From Larkinella humicola (GTDB lineage Bacteria; Bacteroidota; Bacteroidia; Cytophagales; Spirosomataceae): DNA of 64,000 nucleotides. Position 1 is the stretch's first letter, and each line of letters opens with the position of its first letter. Under the pieces are notes generated by a model. The model searched no databases. It had not been told where the DNA came from and saw only the letters and a program-made list of their open reading frames with translations. Location of the stretch: positions 121,756 to 185,755 of the forward strand of contig NZ_VTWS01000012.1 in assembly GCF_008727875.1 (NCBI RefSeq), in the 5' to 3' direction. Below are positions 50,565 to 58,529 of the stretch, one piece after another. The translations under genes were made by a program, and so were the position numbers.

Positions 50565-51620
50565 ATGGAAGAAAGACCGCCCGGTGCCCTGATGCGTGAT
50601 GTATCAACCCTACTCAATCTGTTCGACTTTGAAGAAAGCGCGGGTGAATGGATGACGAAAATGGCGTACGAATACGTAGCGAGCGGGGCCGCCGATGAAC
50701 TGACCCTCCGCTGGAACCGGCAGGCGCTGGATGCGATCCGGCTCAACCCGACGGTTTTGACGGATGTGAGCCAACTTGATACCAGCGTCTCGCTTTTTGG
50801 AACCCGTCTATCGCATCCCATTCTGATTGCGCCTACGGCCTACCATCGGCTCCTGCACCCCGAAGGTGAACTGGCTACCGTCCGGGGAGCCGGAGCGGCT
50901 TCGGCACTGTACGTCGTCAGTTCGTTTACGACCACGCCCCTCGCTGAAATTGCGGAGCGGGTGACGCAGCCGCTCTGGTTTCAGCTTTACGTTCGGGACG
51001 ACCGGGCGTTTACCAAAGATCTGATTCAGGAAGCGGAAGCCCTGGGCTATCGCGCCCTTTGCATTACGGTGGATACGCCCACGCCCGGCGTCCGGAACCG
51101 GGAACACCGGAGCCGATTTAAATTGCCGGACGGCGTGCGCACGCCCCACATGGGCGGGCCGTTGGTCGAGAAAAAACCGCTCACCTGGAAAGACATCGAG
51201 TGGATTCAGTCGTTTGCCAGAACACCGGTTTTGCTGAAGGGCATTCTAAACCCGGACGATGCCGAAAAAGCGGTTGAGTCGGGCATTTCGGGCCTCATCG
51301 TTTCCAACCACGGTGGCCGCAATCTGGATACCGTACCCGCCACGATCGACGCCCTTCCGCGCATTGCCGAGCGGGTCGACCAGCGAATACCGGTTTTGCT
51401 CGATGGCGGCATTCGACGTGGAACGGATGTGCTGAAAGCCATTGCACTGGGTGCCAGCGCGGTTTTGGTTGGTAAACCGATCTGTTACGGCCTGGCCTGC
51501 GGAGGAGCTGAGGGCGTGGCCAAAGTGCTGCAAATCCTGCAACATGAACTGGAGCTAGCCATGACACTGACGGGTCGGGCGACTCTCGCCAGCATCGACC
51601 GCTCGGTGATCTGGCAATAA
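50565..51620 (+). CDS. FMN-dependent alpha-hydroxy-acid oxidase/dehydrogenase
   Basis: This 351-residue TIM-barrel flavoenzyme belongs to the lactate/glycolate oxidase family. Motifs: YVASGAADELTLRWNRQA (N-terminal), ILIAPTAYHRLLHPEGE, PLWFQLYVRDDRAFTKDLIQ, the C-terminal active site LIVSNHGGRNLDTVPATIDAL (catalytic His and Arg), then VLLDGGIRRGTDVLKAIALG and AVLVGKPICYGLACGG for FMN phosphate binding. It oxidises an L-2-hydroxy acid such as lactate or glycolate. No lactate permease is adjacent. It is convergent with the dioxygenase. The exact substrate cannot be read from the sequence. Confidence 0.93.
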   Translation: MEERPPGALMRDVSTLLNLFDFEESAGEWMTKMAYEYVASGAADELTLRWNRQALDAIRLNPTVLTDVSQLDTSVSLFGTRLSHPILIAPTAYHRLLHPEGELATVRGAGAASALYVVSSFTTTPLAEIAERVTQPLWFQLYVRDDRAFTKDLIQEAEALGYRALCITVDTPTPGVRNREHRSRFKLPDGVRTPHMGGPLVEKKPLTWKDIEWIQSFARTPVLLKGILNPDDAEKAVESGISGLIVSNHGGRNLDTVPATIDALPRIAERVDQRIPVLLDGGIRRGTDVLKAIALGASAVLVGKPICYGLACGGAEGVAKVLQILQHELELAMTLTGRATLASIDRSVIWQ

Positions 51621-51652
51621 GACGGCGGCCCCATTCGACAGACTGCCATTTC

Positions 51653-52534
51653 TCACCCGATTTTTACCGACGTCATTGTAATCGAACCGGCAACGGCACG
51701 GTCATTGAAGAACGAAACGGGGTCTTTACTGCCTTTTAACCCCAGGGTATACAGCAATGGCAGGTAATGTTCCGGCGTTGGAATGGCCAGCATCGCGTCT
51801 TTGCCCAGGCCGCTATACTGGATCAGCGGTTTGAAATTACCCTCACTAATCAGGTTCTTGAACTGGTCATTCAGGGAGATAGCCCAGTCGTAGCCGTAGT
51901 TCGGAACGTCCATTTTATCCCAGGCCACCATCCGCAGGTTGTGAACCATGTTGCCACTGCCGATGATCAAAACCCCTTTGCTTCGGAGGGCGTAGAGTTC
52001 TTTTGCCAAATCATAGTGGTACTGCGGATCTTTGGTGTAGTCGATGCTCAGTTGCAAAACCGGGATTTTAGCGTCCGGATACATGTGTCGAACCACCGTC
52101 CAGGTGCCGTGATCCAAGCCCCAGTCGTGGTCCAGTTCCACTCTGGCCGAGTGAAGCAGGGAAACCGTTTCTTTCGCCAGAACCGGATTGCCCGGCGCGG
52201 GGTAGTTCACATCGAACAACGCCTGTGGAAAACCGCCGAAATCGTGGATGGTTTTCGGAAAATCCATGGCCGTAATTTTTGTTCCCCGGGTAAACCAGTG
52301 GGCCGAAATCACCAGAACCGCCACCGGCGTGGGAATTTCCCTGGCCATCGATTTCCACCGGCGGCTAAACTCATTATCCTGAATCCCGTTCATAGGCGAA
52401 CCGTGGCCAACAAACAAAACCGGCATCAGTGGTCCTTTTTCCGCCAAACTAGCGGTATATTTTTTAAATTCAGATAAACTGTTCATACTCAGTACACCTG
52501 TTAAAACGGTTCTGACAAATTGATTGCGTTTCAT
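51653..52534 (-). CDS. ygiD: DODA-type extradiol dioxygenase (YgiD family)
   Basis: This is a 293-residue protein from the ATG at 52534; an upstream TTG would add only unconserved residues. MPVLFVGHGSPMNGIQDNEF and VLVISAHWFTRGTKIT carry the zinc-binding histidines of 4,5-DOPA extradiol dioxygenase-like proteins. FPKTIHDFGGFPQALFDVNYP, DHDWGLDHGTWTVVRHMYPD and VLIIGSGNMVHNLRM complete the family pattern. An N-terminal stretch (KRNQFVRTVLTGVLSMNSLS) is longer than in E. coli YgiD and may be a Tat-like or weak signal. The enzyme opens catechol rings. It is upstream-linked to a Crp/Fnr regulator and pirin on the same strand. Its physiological substrate is unknown. Confidence 0.92.
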   Translation of the reverse strand: MKRNQFVRTVLTGVLSMNSLSEFKKYTASLAEKGPLMPVLFVGHGSPMNGIQDNEFSRRWKSMAREIPTPVAVLVISAHWFTRGTKITAMDFPKTIHDFGGFPQALFDVNYPAPGNPVLAKETVSLLHSARVELDHDWGLDHGTWTVVRHMYPDAKIPVLQLSIDYTKDPQYHYDLAKELYALRSKGVLIIGSGNMVHNLRMVAWDKMDVPNYGYDWAISLNDQFKNLISEGNFKPLIQYSGLGKDAMLAIPTPEHYLPLLYTLGLKGSKDPVSFFNDRAVAGSITMTSVKIG

Positions 52535-52609
52535 AGGGCTTTTGGTTGGCAAAAATACGACCGCAAACCGGTTCAAAACGATGGCTTAGGACAAGAAAAA
52601 CAGGTTAAA

Positions 52610-53191
52610 TCAATCGTTGGAAGATTTTCGTCCGCGAATGCGGCTCAGGAAAGCGGGGGTGATGCCCAGGTAGGAAGCAATCATGTGCTGAGGTACACGC
52701 TGGACAATGTCCGGGTACCGCTGAACAAATTCTTTGTATTTTTCTTCGGCCGACTGACTCATCGCATTCACCAGCCGGCGGTGAGTCGCTACGTAATTGT
52801 GCTGGAGAATGAGCCGCAGGTAACGTTCCATTTTGGGGACTGCTTCCACCATCCGCTCGTTGGCTTCCTGATCGAGCAGCAGCAGGTCAGAATCCTCCAG
52901 CGCTTCGATGGTGTACTGAGAGGGTTCGCCCGTCAAATTGCTGTACATGTCGGAGGCCCACCAGCCTTCCGGTGCAAACTGCACGGTATGTTCCACCCCT
53001 TTTTCATCGACCGTGTAGATCCGCAAAAGCCCTTTGTCAACGAAGGCGCGGTAGTTACTGACCTCGCCTTCTTTCAACAGATACTGCTTTCGGCGCAGTT
53101 TTACAGGGACAAAAAAGGTTTTGAGGGAAACAAACTCCTCCTCCGTCAGTTCGACCAGGCGGGTAATGTGGTGGTAAAGGCGGTCAAACAT
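52610..53191 (-). CDS. Crp/Fnr-family transcriptional regulator
   Basis: This 193-residue protein has a cyclic-nucleotide-binding-like beta barrel (about 20-115; QYLLKEGEVSNYRAFVDKG, ESD-type WWASDMYSNLTGEP, YTIEALEDSDLLLLD). A dimerisation helix follows (VPKMERYLRLILQHNYVATH), then a short C-terminal helix-turn-helix (VPQHMIASYLGITPAFLSRI). It has no cysteine cluster for iron-sulfur sensing. This compact type is abundant in Bacteroidota. It lies 75 bases from the dioxygenase and 41 bases from pirin, all leftward, so it may control them. Confidence 0.92.
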   Translation of the reverse strand: MFDRLYHHITRLVELTEEEFVSLKTFFVPVKLRRKQYLLKEGEVSNYRAFVDKGLLRIYTVDEKGVEHTVQFAPEGWWASDMYSNLTGEPSQYTIEALEDSDLLLLDQEANERMVEAVPKMERYLRLILQHNYVATHRRLVNAMSQSAEEKYKEFVQRYPDIVQRVPQHMIASYLGITPAFLSRIRGRKSSND

Positions 53192-53232
53192 GGCTATACA
53201 GAAGCAGCGGGTTTGATTTTCAGGGCTTTGTG

Positions 53233-54129
53233 TTACGGTTTTTGCTTCAGATTCGGCGTTGCGGGTGGCAGCGGTACCACATCGGTTTCGCCCTCGATCA
53301 CCGGGAATTCACCCTTCTGCCATTGCAGTTTGGCCTCTTCGATGCGTTCGAGGCTGGTGGCTACAAAATTCCAGTAAATATGACGTGGTTCGGCAAAAGG
53401 TTCTCCGCCAAAAATATAAACCGTGCTGTTGGCGTTGATCGTAAATTCGCAAAGCTGGCTGTTTTTGGCCACCAGAATGCGTTTGGGTTCGTAGGTATGG
53501 CCTTCGCTTTCGATGCTGCCTTCCAGAATATACAGGCCCGCTTCGCCCATCAGTTCATGGCCAATGGTCAGGGTTTTCGTAGCTGGACTTTTGATTTCCA
53601 GAAAGAACAGATCGCTGTAAACCGGCACGGGTGATTTTCGGCCAAAAGCCGTACCTGCAATCAGTTTGTAGGAAACGTCATCGGTTTCCCAGGCCGGTAT
53701 TTCGTCGGCATTCGCGTGGAAGAACGAAGGCGGCATTTCTTCCAGGTCTTTCGGCAGAGCCACCCAGATTTGCAAACCGTGCAGGCTTTTGTCCGAATGA
53801 CGCAGGTGTTCCGGGGTTCGTTCCGAATGAACGATGCCTTTTCCGGCCGTCATCCAGTTGACCTGACCAGGGGTGATTTCTACTTCCGTGCCGAGGGTGT
53901 CTTTGTGAAAAATGGCTCCGTCGAAGAGATAGGTGAGGGTCGACAGGCCGATGTGTGGATGGGGGCCAATGTCGATGTTCTCGTGATCGCTCAGGTGGGC
54001 AGGCCCCATGTGGTCGATGAAAATAAAAGGCCCCACCATTCTCTTTTCGCGAAAGGGGAGGAGCCGGCCGACCAGAAAATGGCCAATATCGGCCGGGCGT
54101 TCTTCAATAATGATGGATATGTTCGACAT
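53233..54129 (-). CDS. Pirin-family bicupin protein
   Basis: This is a 298-residue protein from the ATG at 54129 (MSNISIIIEERPADIGHFLV). Metal ligands of the N-terminal cupin are in DHENIDIGPHPHIGLSTLTYL and VNWMTAGKGIVHSERTPE (two His, one His and one Glu). RHSDKSLHGLQIWVALPKDLEE is the conserved pirin linker, and the second cupin spans about 190-280. Bacterial pirins include quercetin 2,3-dioxygenases and redox or stress proteins. The neighbouring dioxygenase and Crp/Fnr regulator on the same strand suggest a small aromatic or stress-response group. The function here is not determined. Confidence 0.94.
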   Translation of the reverse strand: MSNISIIIEERPADIGHFLVGRLLPFREKRMVGPFIFIDHMGPAHLSDHENIDIGPHPHIGLSTLTYLFDGAIFHKDTLGTEVEITPGQVNWMTAGKGIVHSERTPEHLRHSDKSLHGLQIWVALPKDLEEMPPSFFHANADEIPAWETDDVSYKLIAGTAFGRKSPVPVYSDLFFLEIKSPATKTLTIGHELMGEAGLYILEGSIESEGHTYEPKRILVAKNSQLCEFTINANSTVYIFGGEPFAEPRHIYWNFVATSLERIEEAKLQWQKGEFPVIEGETDVVPLPPATPNLKQKP

Positions 54130-54179
54130 GGGAAACCTACTTAAAAAGACAAAATACGAAACGCGGGTCAACCCGCCCC

Positions 54180-54683
54180 TCACAGCCGTCGCTCGTGGTG
54201 GATCGAAATGCTATACCCGCTATAGTTTCCGGCAATGCCGTTGCCCGAGTCGGCGGGTTTGAAACTGACAACGATTTTATCTTTGTAAAAGATCTGGCGT
54301 TCCGTCCATTCCGCACCGGCTACGGTTTCGGCGGGCAGAAAGCCCATTTCGATCAATTCCCGGCGCAAAACCGCCTGCACGGTTTTGGAAGGCTGCTGAA
54401 AATTCAGTAAGCCCAGCCGACCGTTGCAAATGTACTGAATCAGGGCCGACGTTTGGGTCAGCGAACTGACGTAAGGAAACGCCTGAAATTCGTAAATACA
54501 AGCCGGATTCGCTACACTTTCGGTGCGGTTTTTGAACAAAAATCCTTTTCGGAACAGGCAGGAATCAAACTGGGCGGTTTTCAGGCAGGTCAGGTCGATG
54601 AGTTCGCGCATCGTAATTTGCTGGGCGAAAACCGGGCTGCTCAGGAGGAAGAAAAGAAAAATGAAGCGATACCTGCGTGCCAT
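54180..54683 (-). CDS. Exported protein of unknown function
   Basis: I do not recognise this 167-residue protein. It has a clear signal peptide (MARRYRFIFLFFLLSSPVFA, cleavage near 20). The mature part has four Cys (DLTCLKTAQFDSCLF, NPACIYEF, LIQYICNGRL), possibly in two disulfides, and mixed alpha/beta character. The repeated aromatic C-terminal strand (SGNGIAGNYSGYSISIHH) suggests a beta sheet. It lies 50 bases upstream of pirin on the same strand. It is probably periplasmic. Confidence 0.75.
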   Translation of the reverse strand: MARRYRFIFLFFLLSSPVFAQQITMRELIDLTCLKTAQFDSCLFRKGFLFKNRTESVANPACIYEFQAFPYVSSLTQTSALIQYICNGRLGLLNFQQPSKTVQAVLRRELIEMGFLPAETVAGAEWTERQIFYKDKIVVSFKPADSGNGIAGNYSGYSISIHHERRL

Positions 54684-54751
54684 GTCAATTTTTAAGAAGA
54701 GGTTACATGATTCGTTTTACAAACAAATAATTTGCCAGACTTTCCTGTAAA

Positions 54752-54781
54752 GCGAAACGCCAGTCCAGGCTGGCGTTTCGC
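54752..54781 (-). terminator. Hairpin after the fucose permease gene
   Basis: GCGAAACGCCAG (54752-54763) pairs exactly with CTGGCGTTTCGC (54770-54781) over a 6-base loop. It lies just after the permease stop (54808). The following minus-strand bases (TTTACAGG) have only a short T-run, so termination is likely but not certain. Confidence 0.6.
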
Positions 54782-54807
54782 AATGCAATACCGTTAAAAG
54801 GAACTGC

Positions 54808-56052
54808 TTAAACCGGTTTCGAAAATTTGGAACCGAAGAGGAAAATGACGGCGTAGCAAATAATGGGGAGGTAATAGGCCGCAGCCACATCGTATTCGGC
54901 GACGGCACCCATCGCAAACGGAAAGAGTGCCCCACCGCAGACACCCATCGAAATAAACGAAGCCGCCTGTTGGGTGTGCGAACCCAGGTTTTTCAAACCC
55001 AGGCTGAAGATGGTCGGGAACATGATGCTGAAAAAGAAGTTCAGCATCAGCAGCGCGATGAAAGAAGGCCATCCCCAGCTTTGGGCGATGATGAGACACA
55101 TGACAATGTTGCTGGCGGCAAAGATCGCCAGCAGCGAATGGGGAGCGATAAATCGCATCAGGAAAGTGCCAACAAACCGTCCGGCTAGCATGAGACCCAT
55201 AAACAAAACCATGTAGTTTCCGGCGGTTTCATCGGAAAAACCCATTTTTTCGTGGCCGTAGTTAATGAAAAACGCCCAGGTACCGGCTTGTGCCGCAACA
55301 TTGAAAAACTGGGCAATGACGGCCCAAACGAAATGCCGGTGCTGAAAAAGGCCCTTCCCCGGTTCAATATCCACATTGACAGCTTCCGGATCAACGGCAG
55401 CCGCACCGTGCGGGTCGGTCAGCGCGGGGACTTTAACAAACGAAAACAGCACTGCAATCCCGGCGATGACGCTGCCAATAACGATGTAGAGCGTCTTGAC
55501 CGATGTCAGGTCCGTGCTTCCTTCCGTATTGCCTCTCAGCAGAAAGTAGGCACCGATGGCGGGTCCCATGATGGCCCCCAACGCATTGAATGCCTGGGCA
55601 AAATTGATTCGCTGGTCGCTCGTGCGCTGGTCGCCGAGTGAGGCCACAAACGGGTGTGCCACAGTTTCAAGGGTCGAAAGTCCGCAGCCCAGGATGAACA
55701 GCGCCAGCCCGAAGTAGGTAAAGGAAGCCGCGTTGGCTGCCGGAACGAACAGAAAGGCACCCGTAGCAAAAAGGCCCAGGCCCAGTAAAACACCGGCTTT
55801 GTAGCCAAACCGCTTCATGAAAAGACCGGCGGGAATTCCCATGACAAAATAGGCCCCGAAAATGGCAAACTGGACGAAAGCCGACTGGGTTTTGGTCAGG
55901 CTCAGCACATGCTGAAAGTGTTTGTTGAGCACATCGCCCATCGTGATGGCAATGCCCCAGAACATGAACAGGGAGGTGACAAATACGAGGGTAATGAGGT
56001 ACTTCTTATCGGTGAAAGCCGCGGGCTTTCGGTTGCTGACACTGGCCTGCAT
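54808..56052 (-). CDS. FHS-family sugar:H+ symporter (FucP type)
   Basis: This is a 414-residue protein with about 12 TM helices, from the ATG at 56052 (MQASVSNRKPAAFTDKKYLI); an upstream frame running into the repeat is rejected. FVTSLFMFWGIAITMGDVLNKHFQ is typical of FucP-like FHS transporters, as are AIFGAYFVMGIPAGLFMKRFGYK and LALFILGCGLSTLETVAHPFV. The C-terminal FSIMFPTIFSLGLKNLGSHTQQ is the second conserved block. It imports a sugar such as L-fucose, glucose or galactose with protons. No fucose catabolic gene is adjacent, so the sugar is uncertain. Confidence 0.92.
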   Translation of the reverse strand: MQASVSNRKPAAFTDKKYLITLVFVTSLFMFWGIAITMGDVLNKHFQHVLSLTKTQSAFVQFAIFGAYFVMGIPAGLFMKRFGYKAGVLLGLGLFATGAFLFVPAANAASFTYFGLALFILGCGLSTLETVAHPFVASLGDQRTSDQRINFAQAFNALGAIMGPAIGAYFLLRGNTEGSTDLTSVKTLYIVIGSVIAGIAVLFSFVKVPALTDPHGAAAVDPEAVNVDIEPGKGLFQHRHFVWAVIAQFFNVAAQAGTWAFFINYGHEKMGFSDETAGNYMVLFMGLMLAGRFVGTFLMRFIAPHSLLAIFAASNIVMCLIIAQSWGWPSFIALLMLNFFFSIMFPTIFSLGLKNLGSHTQQAASFISMGVCGGALFPFAMGAVAEYDVAAAYYLPIICYAVIFLFGSKFSKPV

Positions 56053-56148
56053 AGGAAAGAGTTCGTTTAGATTCGGGTCAAGGGTTGCTAAGACGTCAAT
56101 TGAAGGGACAAGGTAACGCTTAATTTTAATTTGGTAAATGAAGCCCAT

Positions 56149-56182
56149 AAAAAAGCCGTCCCCTTGCGGAGTCGGCTTTTTT
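56149..56182. terminator. Bidirectional intrinsic terminator
   Basis: AAAAAAGCCG (56149-56158) pairs with CGGCTTTTTT (56173-56182), giving T-runs on both strands. On the minus strand it follows the trypsin-fusion gene and ends the sigma factor operon. Confidence 0.75.
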
Positions 56183-56185
56183 GCT

Positions 56186-56291
56186 CTTAAATCCCCTGAA
56201 GGACGGTCGGCCGCTGCCGGACTTTCAGCATCCATTGGATTCTGTGTCCAAGTCGCCTTCAGGGCCGGGCCGACGTTTCGGATTTAGGGGC
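56186..56291. repeat. Degenerate CCCCTAAATCCCC-family repeat
   Basis: AAATCCCCTGAAGG (left) matches CCTTCAGGG and GGATTTAGGGG (right) with interruptions. GTCGGCC and GGCCGGGCCGAC are additional complementary pieces, and AGCATCCATTGGATTC takes the place of the usual ATCCGGAT centre. It lies between the trypsin-fusion stop and the terminator. Confidence 0.55.
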
Positions 56292-56303
56292 TGAATAGCG
56301 GAC

Positions 56304-57446
56304 CTATTTTTCGTGCTTAAACACCTTCACCATGTAGACACTCTCCTGAATCTTTTTAATCTGATCCTTCCGCGCCAGTTTGGCGAGACCGTTTTTGCGG
56401 CTCATCCGGATCGAACTGTTTTTGAGCGAGTCGGTCGGAATGGCAGAAATGGCCCGGAACAGGTAATCCGTTTTGATGGCAAACGTAGCGCCTTCCGACG
56501 AGGTCTGTTTGCCGCTGATGATGCCAATCACATTGCCTTTTTCGTCCAGCAATGGGCCACCAGAGTTTCCGGGATTGACACTAATGGCCACCTGAAACGC
56601 TGTGGAGTCGCCCCGATACCCGGTTTGCGAGCTCAGATACCCTTCGCCGTAAACGATTTCTTCCCGTGGAAAACCCAGTGTAAAGACGCGTTCACCGAGA
56701 TCGGTCGGCCCGGCTTCAAACCCGTAGGGCAGAACGGTTTTCACCCGAAAGGCACTGTCTTCGTGAACCTGCAAAATAGCGAGGTCATATTTACGGTCGG
56801 CGTAAACGACTTTGGCTTTATAAATATCCCCGTGCGTGCTTTGGATATACACCGAGTCGGCATCCTGAATGATGTGCGTGTTGGTGACCAGATACCCGTC
56901 TGGCGACAGCAGGAAGCCCGAACCGGCCACCTGACCCGGATTGATCTGTAAGGCCCGTTCGCGGGCGTTCAAATCCTGCAAAATCGCATTCTGCGAACGC
57001 CGGATGGCCTGCAAATCCCGGCGCATCATGCTGTATTGTTCCTGTTGCTTGTGGCTTGACTGGTATTGCCGCACCAGCATCAGCGTTCCGAAGGTCGTAA
57101 TGAGCGCAACCGAAGCGGCCACCGCCAGAATGGGGCGGTAGGTTTGCCACAACTGCCGGATCGTTCCGCCGTTGCGGTGCAGTTTCCGGACTTTAGACAC
57201 CTGGCTGGCTTCGTCCCGAACGGCGTCCATGTCCAAGCGGGCATGAATCCGGTTCAGACGGCTGCGGAAGTCAGTCCGCTGGCCATAATTTTTCAGCGCT
57301 TTCGCCAGTTGCTGTTGTTCCAGGGCACGCTGGGCCAAAACCGGGTCTGACCGACGGAGCGTTTCAAATTCCAGCCGTTCCGTTTCCGTCAGCTCGTTCC
57401 GAAGCCATTTGTCAATCCAGTCGGTGAATTTCTGGTGGTCAATCAT
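56304..57446 (-). CDS. Anti-sigma-like domain fused to a periplasmic trypsin-like protease
   Basis: This is a 380-residue protein. Residues 1-80 are helical and anti-sigma-like (FTDWIDKWLRNELTETERLE). A basic stretch leads to one TM helix (about 105-126, PILAVAASVALITTFGTLML) and a coiled coil (about 130-160). Residues about 165-340 are an HtrA/DegS-type trypsin fold with a full triad: H191 in LVTNTHIIQDAD, D221 in DRKYDLAILQV and S295 in VNPGNSGGPLL. No PDZ domain follows. The gene begins one base after the ECF sigma stop (57448), so the two are co-transcribed. The inner part probably binds sigma while the outer protease senses envelope state; this is inferred from architecture. Confidence 0.9.
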   Translation of the reverse strand: MIDHQKFTDWIDKWLRNELTETERLEFETLRRSDPVLAQRALEQQQLAKALKNYGQRTDFRSRLNRIHARLDMDAVRDEASQVSKVRKLHRNGGTIRQLWQTYRPILAVAASVALITTFGTLMLVRQYQSSHKQQEQYSMMRRDLQAIRRSQNAILQDLNARERALQINPGQVAGSGFLLSPDGYLVTNTHIIQDADSVYIQSTHGDIYKAKVVYADRKYDLAILQVHEDSAFRVKTVLPYGFEAGPTDLGERVFTLGFPREEIVYGEGYLSSQTGYRGDSTAFQVAISVNPGNSGGPLLDEKGNVIGIISGKQTSSEGATFAIKTDYLFRAISAIPTDSLKNSSIRMSRKNGLAKLARKDQIKKIQESVYMVKVFKHEK

Positions 57447-57447
57447 C

Positions 57448-58023
57448 TTACTCCTCTTTAAAAACTGAAAAGAACAACCGTTTAAGCCGCATCAGACACT
57501 TGTATTTCTGTGTTTTGGCATTGTCGGCGTTCGTATAGCCAAATTTTTCGGTAAGGTCCTGCATCGACAGATGGCGGATGTAAAAATCCTCCAGCAACGT
57601 CCGGCAGGGTTCTCCTAGGCGGTCGAGCGAATCGGCCATCAGGTCGAACTGGCGGTCACGGGCCTCGTGATCAACCAGATCGTTGTCCACATCGGCCAGG
57701 TCTTCAGTATCGATCAGCGAATGGCCGTTTCGACTCCGCTTCGATAACTGCTTGAGCCAGAGTCGGCGACTCACCGAATAGAGATACGTTTTTAACTGGC
57801 AATGCAATTCCAGCGAATCCGATGTCACTTTCTCGTACAGCACGATCAGCGTTTCCTGATAAATATCTTTGGCATCGTCTTCGCTGCCGCTGTTATTCTG
57901 GATCAGGTGTAATACCATCGGAAAATACCGCCTGTACAGTTCTTCCAGCATCTCGTCCGAACCGTTGGCTAACCCTGCAAGCAGTTGGTCGTCAGATACA
58001 TGCAAACGGTTGGACTCTGTCAT
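57448..58023 (-). CDS. ECF-type RNA polymerase sigma factor
   Basis: This is a 191-residue sigma-70 family protein. Region 2 is LEELYRRYFPMVLHLIQNNS...EDDAKDIYQETLIVLYEKV with LKTYLYSVSRRLWLKQL. Region 4 is LGEPCRTLLEDFYIRHLSMQ followed by LTEKFGYTNADNAKTQKYKC. It is more divergent than the ECF factor at 24035 and resembles the Bacteroidota group with a YTNADNAKTQKYKC recognition helix. It forms a two-gene operon with the anti-sigma/protease fusion and is divergent from the tiny lipoprotein at 58166. Confidence 0.92.
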   Translation of the reverse strand: MTESNRLHVSDDQLLAGLANGSDEMLEELYRRYFPMVLHLIQNNSGSEDDAKDIYQETLIVLYEKVTSDSLELHCQLKTYLYSVSRRLWLKQLSKRSRNGHSLIDTEDLADVDNDLVDHEARDRQFDLMADSLDRLGEPCRTLLEDFYIRHLSMQDLTEKFGYTNADNAKTQKYKCLMRLKRLFFSVFKEE

Positions 58024-58165
58024 TGGTTCCTTGCATACTTAATACGATTCCGGGTCAAATGTAACCCAAAAATAAATTTTAATTTTTCTGAAAAAAGATG
58101 GGTTACCTAATGGCCCTTCCGGTATTAAAGGTGAGATCTAAAAAACTTTTAAACTAACTACTCTC

Positions 58166-58351
58166 ATGAAACGTATCGTTAAATCTGTATTGTTCGTTGC
58201 TACAATGGTTTCTTTGGCTGCTGCTTGTCAATCTAAAAAAGCTGAAGATACAACTTCAACGACGGACTCAACTGCAATGTCTTCAGACTCTTCTATGATG
58301 TCTGACACGACGATGGCAACTGACAGCATGGCTGCTGATTCAGCAAAATAA
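58166..58351 (+). CDS. Small Ser/Thr/Asp/Met-rich lipoprotein
   Basis: This is a 61-residue protein with a lipoprotein signal (MVSLAAACQSKK, Cys about 21). The mature 41 residues are almost entirely Ser, Thr, Asp, Met and Ala (TSTTDSTAMSSDSSMMSDTT), with no aromatic residues. The real-gene case rests on the clean lipobox, its own terminator and its place in an otherwise empty space. Such tails are likely flexible and surface- or periplasm-exposed; the many Met could bind metal or be oxidised. It is divergent from the ECF sigma gene and could be a target of it. Function is unknown. Confidence 0.8.
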   Translation: MKRIVKSVLFVATMVSLAAACQSKKAEDTTSTTDSTAMSSDSSMMSDTTMATDSMAADSAK

Positions 58352-58373
58352 TTCTACGTTTCTATAACGTACG

Positions 58374-58403
58374 AAAGCCGCCCAGCAATGGGCGGCTTTT
58401 TTG
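58374..58403 (+). terminator. Intrinsic terminator of the small lipoprotein gene
   Basis: AGCCGCCCA pairs with TGGGCGGCT over a GCAA tetraloop (58375-58398), and TTTTTTG follows. It lies 23 bases after the stop. Confidence 0.9.
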
Positions 58404-58441
58404 TTTTTAAGCCTGTCAAACCAGTTTTAACACAATTCTAA

Positions 58442-58497
58442 TTTAGACTAGTGAAAAATAAAACAGCTATTCTGTTGTTTATTTAGAAATAGTCTAA
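58442..58497 (+). promoter_or_regulatory. Two iron-box-like sites upstream of the heme operon
   Basis: TTTAGACTAGT (58442-58452) is half of a TTTAGACTAGTCTAAA-type palindrome, and TTTAGAAATAGTCTAA (58482-58497) is a nearly complete one. Both lie 33-88 bases before the hmuT ATG at 58530. Form and place fit a metal-dependent repressor of the DtxR or Fur type. Confidence 0.55.
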
Positions 58498-58529
58498 TTA
58501 ATTTGTGCTACCCAAACGACTGGTTCAAC

